This document shows, in pieces, positions 1 through 6,067 of a stretch of 6,067 nucleotides of DNA. The notes below the pieces were generated by a model. The model saw only the letters and a list, made by a program, of their open reading frames with translations. It did no database searches and was not told the origin of the DNA. Source of the stretch: Bacteroidia bacterium. GTDB lineage: Bacteria; Bacteroidota; Bacteroidia; Chitinophagales; Saprospiraceae. The stretch's first letter is position 1; the number at the start of each line of letters is the position of its first letter. The translations under genes and the position numbers were made by a program. The DNA lies in contig JAUIIF010000296.1 in assembly GCA_030431945.1 (NCBI GenBank), positions 1 through 6,067 on the forward strand. Reading direction: 5' to 3'.

Positions 1-2
1 AG

Positions 3-1613
3 ATGACGGTAAATGCCATTCCATCCGCAGATTTCGTCGAAGACAACAACATCATTTGTGCTACGGGCAGTGCCAATGTACGCCTGATTGGCAACCCTGA
101 CCCAACGGCGGAGTACGTCTGGGACTTTGACGGGGCCGCCACTACTGATAATGGTGAGGAAAGTTATGACGTTCGCTGGGCCACCGGCGGTACCCATAAC
201 GTGACCCTGACGGTTACCCGCAACGGTTGTACGAGTACGATGATGCGCTCAATACAGGTAGATGAGCCCGTTAGTTCCGGTACTGCTGTTTCGGGGGTTC
301 TCGAAATTTGTGTGAGTTCCGTGGATCCGGTAGACCTCAATACCCGGATTACGGGCGCGACGCCGGGCGGTACCTGGTCCGTTGTATCCGGCGGAGGGGT
401 AACGAACGGCAGTTTAGACGCCGCAACCGGAGTACTGAATCCGGTAGGACTGGGCGCCGGCGATTACCGGTTTGCTTATTCTGTCGACGGGGCTTCCTGC
501 CCTACCGAAACAACGGAGGTTACGCTGCGCTTGCTCGGAGCCCCCCGCGCCGATGCCGGTACTACCCAGCGCCTGACCTGCAGCATGGGCATGGTCAGTC
601 TGAACGGCTCCAACTCAGAAACCGGACCGGGGTACACGTACCTCTGGACGAGCAACGACCCCAACATTATAATCACCGATGCGGATCAAATGATGGTCGA
701 TGTGGGGCAGCCTGGCGTATACCAATTGAGGGTAACGAACGCCATCGGTTGTACGGCCGTTTCCGAAGTAACGGTGACGGCGGAAACGGAAGCTCCGGTC
801 ATGGAGCTGGAGATCAGCCAGATTACCTGTTTCTCGTCGGATAACGGGGCCATCAGCGTCACGGGGGTTTCCGGTGGCCGGCCACCTTACACCTACCGGG
901 TGAACGGCGAAGACCGGGGCGCGTCTACTCTGTTCGCCGGACTGATGCCCGGAGAATACGATGTGCAGATTACGGATGCAAATGGTTGTTTCAGTAACAT
1001 CCTGCTCGACTTGACGGAACCCGATGAGTTGACGGTGCGGTTACGGTTCCCCGGAGACAGTACCACGGTTAATGCAGGAGACGAAATCTTCATTACCGCT
1101 TCCGTCAACGGTGGCAATGCCATTGATACCCTGATCTGGCAACCGGATAGCCTGGCGGCCACCAGCGAAGGGCGTAACGGCATTGCCTTCACGGCAACGG
1201 AGACGCAAATGATTTCCGTGACGGTGGTGGATGAACTGGGCTGTACTGCCAGAGACAACCAGATGCTCCTGGTGCGCCGTGATCGTCCGGTTTATTTCCC
1301 GACGGCTTTCAGCCCGAACGGTGATAATAATAACGACATCTACTTCATCGGCGGCGATCTGGACCAGATTGACTACATCAGTGATTTTTACATCTTCGAC
1401 CGTTGGGGAGAGGCGGTATACACTGGTCCGCAAACGGAGAGTATGTCAGCTACCGGAGATGCCGGCTTTTTGCCGAATGACCCGGCTTTTGGCTGGGACG
1501 GCCGCCTGAATGGCGAGGTGATGAACCCTCAGGTACTGGTCTACACCGCTACGGTCCACTTCTCGGACGGAGAAGTGATTGTTTACAAGGGCGACTTTGT
1601 CCTGATGCGCTAA
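3..1613 (+). CDS. Large secreted adhesin-like protein, C-terminal part, with PKD-like and SprB-type repeats and a type B (CHU_C) T9SS sorting domain; 5' partial
   Basis: The visible 536 residues are the C-terminal portion of a multi-domain surface protein. Residue 1 is the Met codon at base 3, but there is no signal peptide and the sequence starts among extracellular domains, so the true start lies upstream. In order I see: a PKD-like domain (about 36-87, with 'YVWDFDG' and 'HNVTLTVTRNGC'); an Ig/PKD-like segment (about 95-177); a second PKD-like unit (about 181-260, 'YTYLWTSNDPN', 'GVYQLRVTNAIGC'); a SprB-type repeat (about 268-338, 'ISQITCFSSDNGAISV', 'GEYDVQITDANGC'); a further beta-sandwich (about 341-425); and the CHU_C domain (about 429-536, 'FPTAFSPNGDNNND', 'FYIFDRWGEAVY', 'GWDGRLNG', ending 'YKGDFVLMR'). 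In Bacteroidota such C-terminal domains direct export by the type IX system and surface attachment or release. The specific ligand or enzymatic role is not visible; adhesion or gliding is inferred. Stop is TAA. Confidence 0.93.
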   Translation: MTVNAIPSADFVEDNNIICATGSANVRLIGNPDPTAEYVWDFDGAATTDNGEESYDVRWATGGTHNVTLTVTRNGCTSTMMRSIQVDEPVSSGTAVSGVLEICVSSVDPVDLNTRITGATPGGTWSVVSGGGVTNGSLDAATGVLNPVGLGAGDYRFAYSVDGASCPTETTEVTLRLLGAPRADAGTTQRLTCSMGMVSLNGSNSETGPGYTYLWTSNDPNIIITDADQMMVDVGQPGVYQLRVTNAIGCTAVSEVTVTAETEAPVMELEISQITCFSSDNGAISVTGVSGGRPPYTYRVNGEDRGASTLFAGLMPGEYDVQITDANGCFSNILLDLTEPDELTVRLRFPGDSTTVNAGDEIFITASVNGGNAIDTLIWQPDSLAATSEGRNGIAFTATETQMISVTVVDELGCTARDNQMLLVRRDRPVYFPTAFSPNGDNNNDIYFIGGDLDQIDYISDFYIFDRWGEAVYTGPQTESMSATGDAGFLPNDPAFGWDGRLNGEVMNPQVLVYTATVHFSDGEVIVYKGDFVLMR

Positions 1614-1686
1614 GGCGGAGGAGGAATTGATGGTCCGAGGGTTTTACTACGAAGCTGGTTGGGCGTGGACGCAAAATCCTGGTTCG

Positions 1687-1724
1687 CCGGCCGAGGCGGT
1701 CGCGCAGCGACCTGGCCTGGCCGG
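1687..1724. repeat. GC-rich imperfect hairpin downstream of the adhesin gene
   Basis: Three stacked stems can be drawn: 1687-1692 (CCGGCC) with 1719-1724 (GGCCGG), 1694-1697 (AGGC) with 1715-1718 (GCCT), and 1698-1703 (GGTCGC) with 1707-1712 (GCGACC), closing on a GCA loop. The only bulges are G1693 on one side and T1713-G1714 on the other, giving 16 base pairs in 38 nt. It lies 74 nt after the adhesin stop. No T-run follows directly, so it is not a canonical intrinsic terminator. It could be a transcript 3'-end stabiliser, a Rho-linked end or a REP-like palindrome; the function is unknown. Confidence 0.55.
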
Positions 1725-1736
1725 CGCGGACGGTAT

Positions 1737-1745
1737 GTTTCAGCC
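1737..1745. repeat. Left copy of 9-bp target-site duplication
   Basis: GTTTCAGCC directly abuts the left terminal inverted repeat of the 105-bp element and is identical to the copy at 1851-1859. The identity does not extend beyond 9 bases on either side (T1736 against G1850; C1746 against A1860). A perfect, sharply bounded repeat of this length at both ends supports a transposition footprint. Confidence 0.7.
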
Positions 1746-1850
1746 CACACTACTGGACATTTTACGGTTTTACCTCTCCCGCCCGCCCTCTCCGATTCGC
1801 TTCGCCTAAGGGCTCAGCGGAGAGGGAACCATAAAATGTCCGGTAGTGTG
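1746..1850. mobile_element. MITE-like non-autonomous element, 105 bp, with 19-bp terminal inverted repeats
   Basis: The left end (1746-1764, CACACTACTGGACATTTTA) and the right end (1832-1850, TAAAATGTCCGGTAGTGTG) are inverted copies matching at 18 of 19 positions; the one difference still allows a G-T pair in RNA. The inverted repeat begins exactly at the inner edges of a 9-bp direct repeat (1737-1745 and 1851-1859), as expected for a transposon and its target duplication. The pairing continues inward after a C-A mismatch: 1766-1769 with 1827-1830, then CCTCTCC (1773-1779) with GGAGAGG (1819-1825). There is no room for a transposase, so mobilisation in trans by a related insertion sequence is inferred. 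I cannot assign an IS family; 9-bp duplications occur in several families, including parts of IS4 and IS1. The same fold could act as a strong RNA hairpin between the flanking genes. Confidence 0.72.
1786..1826. repeat. Internal perfect 9-bp inverted repeat in the MITE-like element
   Basis: CCCTCTCCG (1786-1794) is exactly complementary to CGGAGAGGG (1818-1826), enclosing a 23-nt loop. A near copy of the left arm, CCTCTCCC at 1773-1780, competes for the same right arm. The element's inner stem can therefore close in two alternative registers, either continuing the outer stem or leaving an internal bulge of about 16 nt on the left. Whether this matters for folding or transposition cannot be seen from one copy. 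Confidence 0.5.
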
Positions 1851-1859
1851 GTTTCAGCC
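1851..1859. repeat. Right copy of 9-bp target-site duplication
   Basis: GTTTCAGCC follows the right terminal inverted repeat immediately and matches 1737-1745 without mismatch. Removing the element plus one copy would restore a continuous flank joining T1736 through one copy of the repeat to A1860. The absence of mismatches suggests the insertion is not very old. Confidence 0.7.
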
Positions 1860-1893
1860 AATGAGCGGGCGTGGTGAATGCCCGGACAGGCCT

Positions 1894-1901
1894 TACCTTT
1901 G
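1894..1901 (+). promoter_or_regulatory. Possible Bacteroidota -7 promoter element (TANNTTTG) before the glycosyltransferase gene
   Basis: TACCTTTG fits the Bacteroidota sigma-factor -7 consensus TANNTTTG. A -33 TTTG would be expected about 19 nt upstream, and that place (1871-1874) reads GTGG, only a 2-of-4 match. If used, transcription would begin within a few bases of the ATG at 1911, giving an almost leaderless mRNA and excluding the ATG at 1878. An 8-base degenerate motif can arise by chance, so this is tentative. Confidence 0.3.
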
Positions 1902-1910
1902 CTTTCCTTT

Positions 1911-3863
1911 ATGGACCTCTCCGTTATTATCGTCAACTACAACGTCAGGTATTTCCTGGAGCAGGCACTGCTCAGTGTGGAACGGGCGATGGTTGGGCTG
2001 GAGGTAGAAGTCTGGGTCGTCGATAACAACTCAGCGGACGCTTCTGTCTCGATGGTCCGGGAGCGGTTCCCCTGGGTGAAAGTCATTGCCAATGAGCACA
2101 ATCCGGGTTTCTCCGTTGCCAATAATCAGGCCATTCGGAAGGCGTCGGGTAAGTACGTACTGTTGTTGAACCCGGATACCGTAGTGGAAGAAGATACCTT
2201 CCGGCGCTGTTTTGACTTTATGGAGGCCCATGCGCAAGCCGGAGGCCTGGGCGTAAGGATGATGGACGGGCAGGGGCGGTTTTTGCCCGAGAGTAAACGC
2301 GGGCTGCCCACTCCGTGGGTGGCTTTCACGAAGGCCTTTGGCCTTGCCCGTCTGTTTCCCCGTTCCCGAAGGTTCAATCATTATCACCTGGGGTACCTGC
2401 CGGAAGATAAAGTGCACGCGGTGGAGATCCTGGCGGGGGCTTACATGTGGATGCGACGCGCAGCGCTGGATAAGGTGGGTTTGCTGGACGAAGACTTCTT
2501 TATGTACGGGGAAGATATTGACCTTTCCTACCGCCTGCTTAAAGGCGGATACGAAAACTATTACCTGCCGACAACCAGTATTATCCATTATAAAGGAGAA
2601 AGTACCAAGCGGGGTAGCCTGAATTACGTACGGGTGTTCTACCAGGCGATGATCATCTTCGCCCGCAAGCATTTCGTCGGTTCCCAAGCCAGGCTGCTGA
2701 CGCTGCTGATGCAGTTGGCCATCTACGTACGCGCAGCGCTTACCCTGTTGGCCAATGGCTGGCGGACGCTGCGTTACCCCCTGCTGGATGCTGCAGGAAT
2801 ATACCTGGGCCTGCGCCTCCTCAAGTCTCTCTGGTCTGCCTACCATTTTGGCGACCCCGACTACTTCCCCGCATACATCAACTACCTGCACTTTCCGGCG
2901 TATACCTTATTGTGGGTAGGCAGTATTTTTCTGAGCGGCGGCTACGACCGGCCTTTTGCCCTGGGGAGAATGCTCCGGGCCCTGGGCATCGGCACCTTGT
3001 TGTTATTTGCCATCTACGGCCTGTTGGCGGAAGCGCTGCGCCCCAGCCGGGCGCTTTTATTACTGGGGGCGGCCTGGGCAGGTGCCTGGACGTTGCTGGT
3101 ACGGAGCACTGCGCATTTCGTTCAGTACGGCCATTTGCGCATGGCCGCGGACGCGGATCAGCGGCTGCTTATCATCGGCAGTGAGGCGGAGACGGAGCGT
3201 ACCCTGAGTTTATTGCAACGGGCCGGGGTTCAACGCAACTACCTCGGCCGCATTGCACCCACGGGAGAAGGGGCTACCACCTCCGCCATCGGCAGCGCTG
3301 GGCAGCTGGCTGTCCTTACGGGCATCTACAAAGCGAATGAGCTTATCTTCTGCTCGGCGGACCTCAGTCTGGAAGCCATTCAACGGTGGATGAGCCAGTT
3401 AGGGCCAAAAATACAGTACCGGATTCTGCCGGAGGCCAGCAGCTCGATCATCGGGAGCCACCGGTCAGATCAACGGGGAACGCTCTATACCATCGATGTC
3501 GCCCTGCGGATAAACGAAGCACCCCAACGACGGGCTAAATGGTTATTTGATAAAGGCATGTCCCTCCTGCTGTTACTCTTCAGCCCGTTGTTAATCTGGG
3601 CCACGAAGGATAAAAGGGGCTACTGGCAGCATTGCTGGTCGGTCCTGACGGGCCAACGGCACTGGGTGGGCTACGCGCAGCCTGACCCACAATATGACAC
3701 TTTGCCTAAGCTGAAACCCGGTATTTTCGATCCCGTGGTCGGCACTACGGTAACTGATCCCGGTACCTTACACCAGGTGAATTTTCTGTACGCCCGGGAC
3801 TACGGGGTAGGGGAGGATTGGTCCATTTTCTGGCGGGGACTGCTCCAGCAACCAGCAAAGTGA
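1911..3863 (+). CDS. GT2-family glycosyltransferase fused to a membrane-anchored, catalytically empty sugar-transferase-like module
   Basis: I chose the ATG at 1911 (650 aa) because the GT2 fold then begins 'MDLSVIIVNYN', as in family members; an in-frame ATG at 1878 would add 11 residues and has only a weak ribosome site. GT-A signatures are intact: 'VVDNNSAD' (36-43), 'NPGFSVANN' (64-72), the DXD-equivalent 'NPD' (87-89) and 'MYGEDIDLSYRL' (198-209), resembling rhamnosyltransferase-like enzymes that move a nucleotide-activated sugar onto an envelope glycan. About five hydrophobic segments follow (roughly 261-281, 292-309, 327-343, 358-376, 380-397). Next comes a Rossmann/CoA-binding-like region (about 416-530, 'LLIIGSEAE'), another membrane segment (547-564) and a tail with 'HWVGYAQ' and 'LPKLKPGI'. 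That architecture mirrors WbaP-type polyprenyl-phosphate sugar-phosphate transferases, but the catalytic stretch between membrane helix and tail is missing. The C-terminal half is therefore probably an anchor or regulatory scaffold. Donor, acceptor and pathway are unknown. Stop is TGA. Confidence 0.92.
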   Translation: MDLSVIIVNYNVRYFLEQALLSVERAMVGLEVEVWVVDNNSADASVSMVRERFPWVKVIANEHNPGFSVANNQAIRKASGKYVLLLNPDTVVEEDTFRRCFDFMEAHAQAGGLGVRMMDGQGRFLPESKRGLPTPWVAFTKAFGLARLFPRSRRFNHYHLGYLPEDKVHAVEILAGAYMWMRRAALDKVGLLDEDFFMYGEDIDLSYRLLKGGYENYYLPTTSIIHYKGESTKRGSLNYVRVFYQAMIIFARKHFVGSQARLLTLLMQLAIYVRAALTLLANGWRTLRYPLLDAAGIYLGLRLLKSLWSAYHFGDPDYFPAYINYLHFPAYTLLWVGSIFLSGGYDRPFALGRMLRALGIGTLLLFAIYGLLAEALRPSRALLLLGAAWAGAWTLLVRSTAHFVQYGHLRMAADADQRLLIIGSEAETERTLSLLQRAGVQRNYLGRIAPTGEGATTSAIGSAGQLAVLTGIYKANELIFCSADLSLEAIQRWMSQLGPKIQYRILPEASSSIIGSHRSDQRGTLYTIDVALRINEAPQRRAKWLFDKGMSLLLLLFSPLLIWATKDKRGYWQHCWSVLTGQRHWVGYAQPDPQYDTLPKLKPGIFDPVVGTTVTDPGTLHQVNFLYARDYGVGEDWSIFWRGLLQQPAK

Positions 3864-4033
3864 CTCTTTGCCGGCAATTTTTCTGCCGTTATGCGATCTG
3901 CTGAAGGGGATTGTCCGCAAGTAGCAGCGCTCATCAATCACCGCCAACTTTCTCTGGCCGGAGCCCGCCAGGATAGTCTTTAGCTGTGTTTTGCTGCACT
4001 TAAACCTTTTATTGCACCTGCGTCCGCGCCCGC
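3864..4033. other. Intergenic gap between convergent genes, with weak terminator candidates
   Basis: This 170-nt stretch separates the stop codons of the glycosyltransferase and the receptor, so transcripts from both sides should end here. I find only weak hairpins: CGGCA (3872-3876) with TGCCG (3884-3888), whose T-run sits in the loop, and CTGGC (3954-3958) with GCCAG (3967-3971), with no T-run after it. The palindrome TTGCCGGCAA followed by T residues near 3869-3882 has too short a stem to be a convincing terminator. No ORF or RNA gene is supported. Confidence 0.4.
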
Positions 4034-6067
4034 TTACTCAAACTTGAAGGAGTAAGTAAGGCTGGCAATCGGTGCCTCGAAAATGGTGAGTCGGTAGCTG
4101 CCGAGCGGAGAAGAGCCGAAAATTTCCGAGGGGCTACCGGCTTCGCGGGGCTGGTAGTAAATGTTGTAAGCGTTTTTGCGGCCGTAGAGGTTGTAGACGG
4201 TAACGGTCCAGTCGCCAACCCAGCGGCGCTTAACCATTTTAGGGTTGTGAATTGTCCAGCTGAAATCGAGACGATGGTACGTGGGCAGGCGGTCATTGTT
4301 ACGCTCCAGGAAAATGGGAATCGGCTGGTTATCGATGGTCAGAAATCCGTTGGGTACGGTATAGGGGCGGTTGCTCTGTAATACGAAATTGAAGCTTATG
4401 CGATTGGTTTTGCCATCGTCGAGGGTGATGTTCGTATTCAGGGTATGGGGCTGGTCGAAGTAGCCATTGTACCACTCTCCACGGTTGATACTGGTTTCAA
4501 AAGTATTTCCTTCCACCCGGTTTTCGGTGCGCGCGTAGGTATAGTTGACCTGTCCGGTAAGTACCCCCTGCTTTTTCGTTACGCCAAATTCCACTCCGTA
4601 GGCCCGGCCTTCGCCCTGAATTACGTCCGTTTCTACCGTAGGATTCAGGAAAAACTCTGCGCCCGGCTTGTACTCCAGCAGATTGCTGATGGTACGGTAG
4701 TACCCTTCGAGGCTGAGTTCAAACTTCCCCTTACCGGGCAAAAAATAGAGCCCGCTGCTCACCAGGGAGGCCTGTTGGGGAACAATATTATTGTCGCTTA
4801 CTTTCCAGCGGCTACTGGGGAGTGGGGTAGTGGCATTATAAATGTTCTGGAGGTACTGGCGGGTCAGGGCATAGGCCGCCTTAAAGCTGGCCTTTGGGGA
4901 TAGTTGATAGCTTAGCCCGAGCCGCGGCTCCAGGCCATTGTACGTTTGCATGGTTTCCCCGCTGCCGAAGGTGGTGGCACCGGTCAGGAATTGCGGACTG
5001 ATGATGTCACTATCCCCGTAATCACGTTGTTCTCCCGCCCCGATCTGGGCGAACTGGGTAAAGCGCAGTCCGGCCGAAAGCGTAAAGTTGTCATTCACCT
5101 TCCACTCATCTTCCAGGAAGACGCTGGCTTCGATGGCCTGCTCGTTGTCGAGCGTTACGGGCTCGATGGACGTCACGCCACCCGGGTCTATTTCCCCCGG
5201 GCTCAGGTCGTAGCGAATGAATTGGAGCCCACCGGAAAGATGGTGTCCTCCGGCCTGATGGTCTAGCGTGGACTGGAGGCTTTTGTACTGAATTTGGGAC
5301 CTGAAGGCCACGACATTATCCGTATCCGCTTGCGGGAATAGAATTTTAGGCACGTGGTTGCTACTCACCAGGCGCGTTGCCAGACTGGTTTTTTCATTGA
5401 AAATCTTGAGCCAGTCCAGCGTGCCGTTGAGGGTAAAATAATCGTTCTGGTTTTGCTCGGCCACGATGCCGTTGAACCGGTTCAGCAGGTCGATCTGGTA
5501 GAAGTCTTTGCTGTAAAAACCGGAGAGGGTGAAGAGGTTATTGTCATTGGCGTTATACCGTAGTTTGACGGTACCATCGACAAACCGGCTGCGGGTGTTT
5601 TTCAGCCGGTCAACCAGGCCGAAAACAAAGTCATTAAAGCCCCCACGGCCCGCCGCCAGGATTTGCAGTTTGTTGTCCTTGGTCAGCGGCGTTTCCACGC
5701 TGAGCCGGCTGGATACCAGGCCGATGCCGCCCTGCATTTTAAATTTTTCGGTATTGGGGTTGCGGGACTGAACGTCCAGTACGGAAGACACCCGGCCACC
5801 GAATCGGGCCGGAATGTTCGCGCGGTAAAGGTTGACCCCGCCAATGGCGTCCGGCGTGAAAACGGAGAAAAGGCCAAAGAGGTGAGTAGGGGTGAAGATG
5901 GGTGCTCCGTCCAGTAAGACGAGGTTCTGATCGATGGTCCCCCCACGTACGCTCAGTCCGTTACTCGCCTCCCCGGCAGAGTTGACTCCACTGAGCAGTT
6001 GCAGGCCCCGGAAAACATCCACTTCTCCCAGGGCGACGGGAAGAACTTCAATTTCTTTGATGCTCAG
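4034..6067 (-). CDS. TonB-dependent outer-membrane receptor (Bacteroidota FecA-like type); N-terminus beyond the window
   Basis: The frame is open from the right edge (base 6067) to a TAA at 4034-4036, giving 677 visible residues. A GTG at 6020-6022 is not the start: in-frame sequence upstream ('LSIKEIEVLPVALGE') continues the plug domain. The plug occupies about residues 1-105 counted from the edge, with 'VDVFRGLQLLSGV' (16-28), 'LSVRGG' (38-43), 'NLVLLDGAPIF' (48-58) and 'ARFGGRVSSVLDV' (87-99). The remainder reads as a 22-stranded-type beta barrel, with late family motifs 'VYNLYGRKNAYNIYY' and a closing strand ending 'SLTYSFKFE'. The missing part should hold the signal peptide and probably a carboxypeptidase-regulatory-like domain. 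Such receptors import iron chelates or other ligands across the outer membrane using TonB energy; the ligand cannot be read here. No SusD-like partner lies downstream, and the gene converges on the glycosyltransferase. Confidence 0.94.
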   Translation of the reverse strand: MSIKEIEVLPVALGEVDVFRGLQLLSGVNSAGEASNGLSVRGGTIDQNLVLLDGAPIFTPTHLFGLFSVFTPDAIGGVNLYRANIPARFGGRVSSVLDVQSRNPNTEKFKMQGGIGLVSSRLSVETPLTKDNKLQILAAGRGGFNDFVFGLVDRLKNTRSRFVDGTVKLRYNANDNNLFTLSGFYSKDFYQIDLLNRFNGIVAEQNQNDYFTLNGTLDWLKIFNEKTSLATRLVSSNHVPKILFPQADTDNVVAFRSQIQYKSLQSTLDHQAGGHHLSGGLQFIRYDLSPGEIDPGGVTSIEPVTLDNEQAIEASVFLEDEWKVNDNFTLSAGLRFTQFAQIGAGEQRDYGDSDIISPQFLTGATTFGSGETMQTYNGLEPRLGLSYQLSPKASFKAAYALTRQYLQNIYNATTPLPSSRWKVSDNNIVPQQASLVSSGLYFLPGKGKFELSLEGYYRTISNLLEYKPGAEFFLNPTVETDVIQGEGRAYGVEFGVTKKQGVLTGQVNYTYARTENRVEGNTFETSINRGEWYNGYFDQPHTLNTNITLDDGKTNRISFNFVLQSNRPYTVPNGFLTIDNQPIPIFLERNNDRLPTYHRLDFSWTIHNPKMVKRRWVGDWTVTVYNLYGRKNAYNIYYQPREAGSPSEIFGSSPLGSYRLTIFEAPIASLTYSFKFE

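Noticed and set aside
308..844. A 178-codon frame overlapping the adhesin gene in another register
   Set aside because: Its arginine-rich, low-complexity translation is typical of a shifted reading of PKD-like coding sequence; the adhesin frame is clearly the real one.
1745..1851. The long inverted repeat read simply as a bidirectional transcription terminator
   Set aside because: The exact 9-bp direct repeat at both outer boundaries, and the absence of T-runs beside the stem, fit a transposon footprint better, although a secondary role in transcript ending is possible.
1659..1877. A 72-codon frame running through the hairpin and MITE-like element up to the base before the ATG at 1878
   Set aside because: It is mostly translated inverted repeats and is arginine/glycine rich, with no recognisable motif; the adjoining TGA-ATG is likely chance.
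2031..2891. A 286-codon open frame on the minus strand inside the glycosyltransferase gene
   Set aside because: It lies wholly antisense to a gene with intact family motifs and its translation shows no recognisable domain. Long antisense frames are common in GC-rich coding DNA.
3869..3888. An intrinsic terminator after the glycosyltransferase gene
   Set aside because: The only stems here are about 5 bp, and the T-run lies in the loop rather than after the stem; kept only as a weak candidate in the intergenic entry.
4445..4903. A 152-codon open frame on the plus strand opposite the TonB receptor
   Set aside because: The receptor frame is continuous with family motifs across the same stretch; the opposite-strand frame shows no domain and no upstream signal.
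6020..6022. GTG as the start codon of the TonB receptor
   Set aside because: The frame stays open to the window edge and the upstream residues belong to the plug domain; no signal peptide follows this GTG.

Overview
The window looks like chromosomal DNA from a Bacteroidota bacterium, most plausibly a moderately GC-rich Saprospiria/Lewinella-type marine gliding bacterium. Three things point there: a secreted adhesin-like protein with PKD-like and SprB-type repeats and a C-terminal gliding-motility (type B, type IX secretion) sorting domain; a TonB-dependent receptor of the Bacteroidota type with an 'SVRGG...NLVLLDG' plug; and a long GT2 glycosyltransferase fused to a membrane module in a form I recall from this phylum. 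The taxonomic call is inference from protein style, not from a marker gene.

Layout: (1) From the left edge to 1613, + strand, lies the 3' part of a large surface protein that ends in a CHU_C-like sorting domain. (2) From 1614 to about 1910 is a non-coding interval holding a GC-rich hairpin (1687-1724) and then a 105-bp element (1746-1850). The element has 19-bp terminal inverted repeats (18/19 match) flanked exactly by a 9-bp direct repeat, which is the signature of a MITE-like transposable element with its target-site duplication. (3) From 1911 to 3863, + strand, is a GT2 glycosyltransferase whose C-terminal half resembles a polyprenyl-phosphate sugar-phosphate transferase stripped of its catalytic core. 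(4) From 3864 to 4033 is a short gap between convergent genes. (5) From 4034 to the right edge, - strand, is a TonB-dependent outer-membrane receptor, complete at its C-terminus and cut off at its N-terminus by the window edge.

The three genes do not form an obvious pathway. The two + strand genes are separated by almost 300 bp with an inserted element, and the receptor converges on the glycosyltransferase. All three products concern the cell envelope: an exported surface protein, envelope glycan synthesis at the inner membrane, and outer-membrane uptake. The observations most worth a second look are the MITE-like insertion with its intact 9-bp duplication, and the glycosyltransferase fused to a catalytically empty sugar-transferase scaffold. 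I see no CRISPR array, tRNA, rRNA, phage gene or defence system here.
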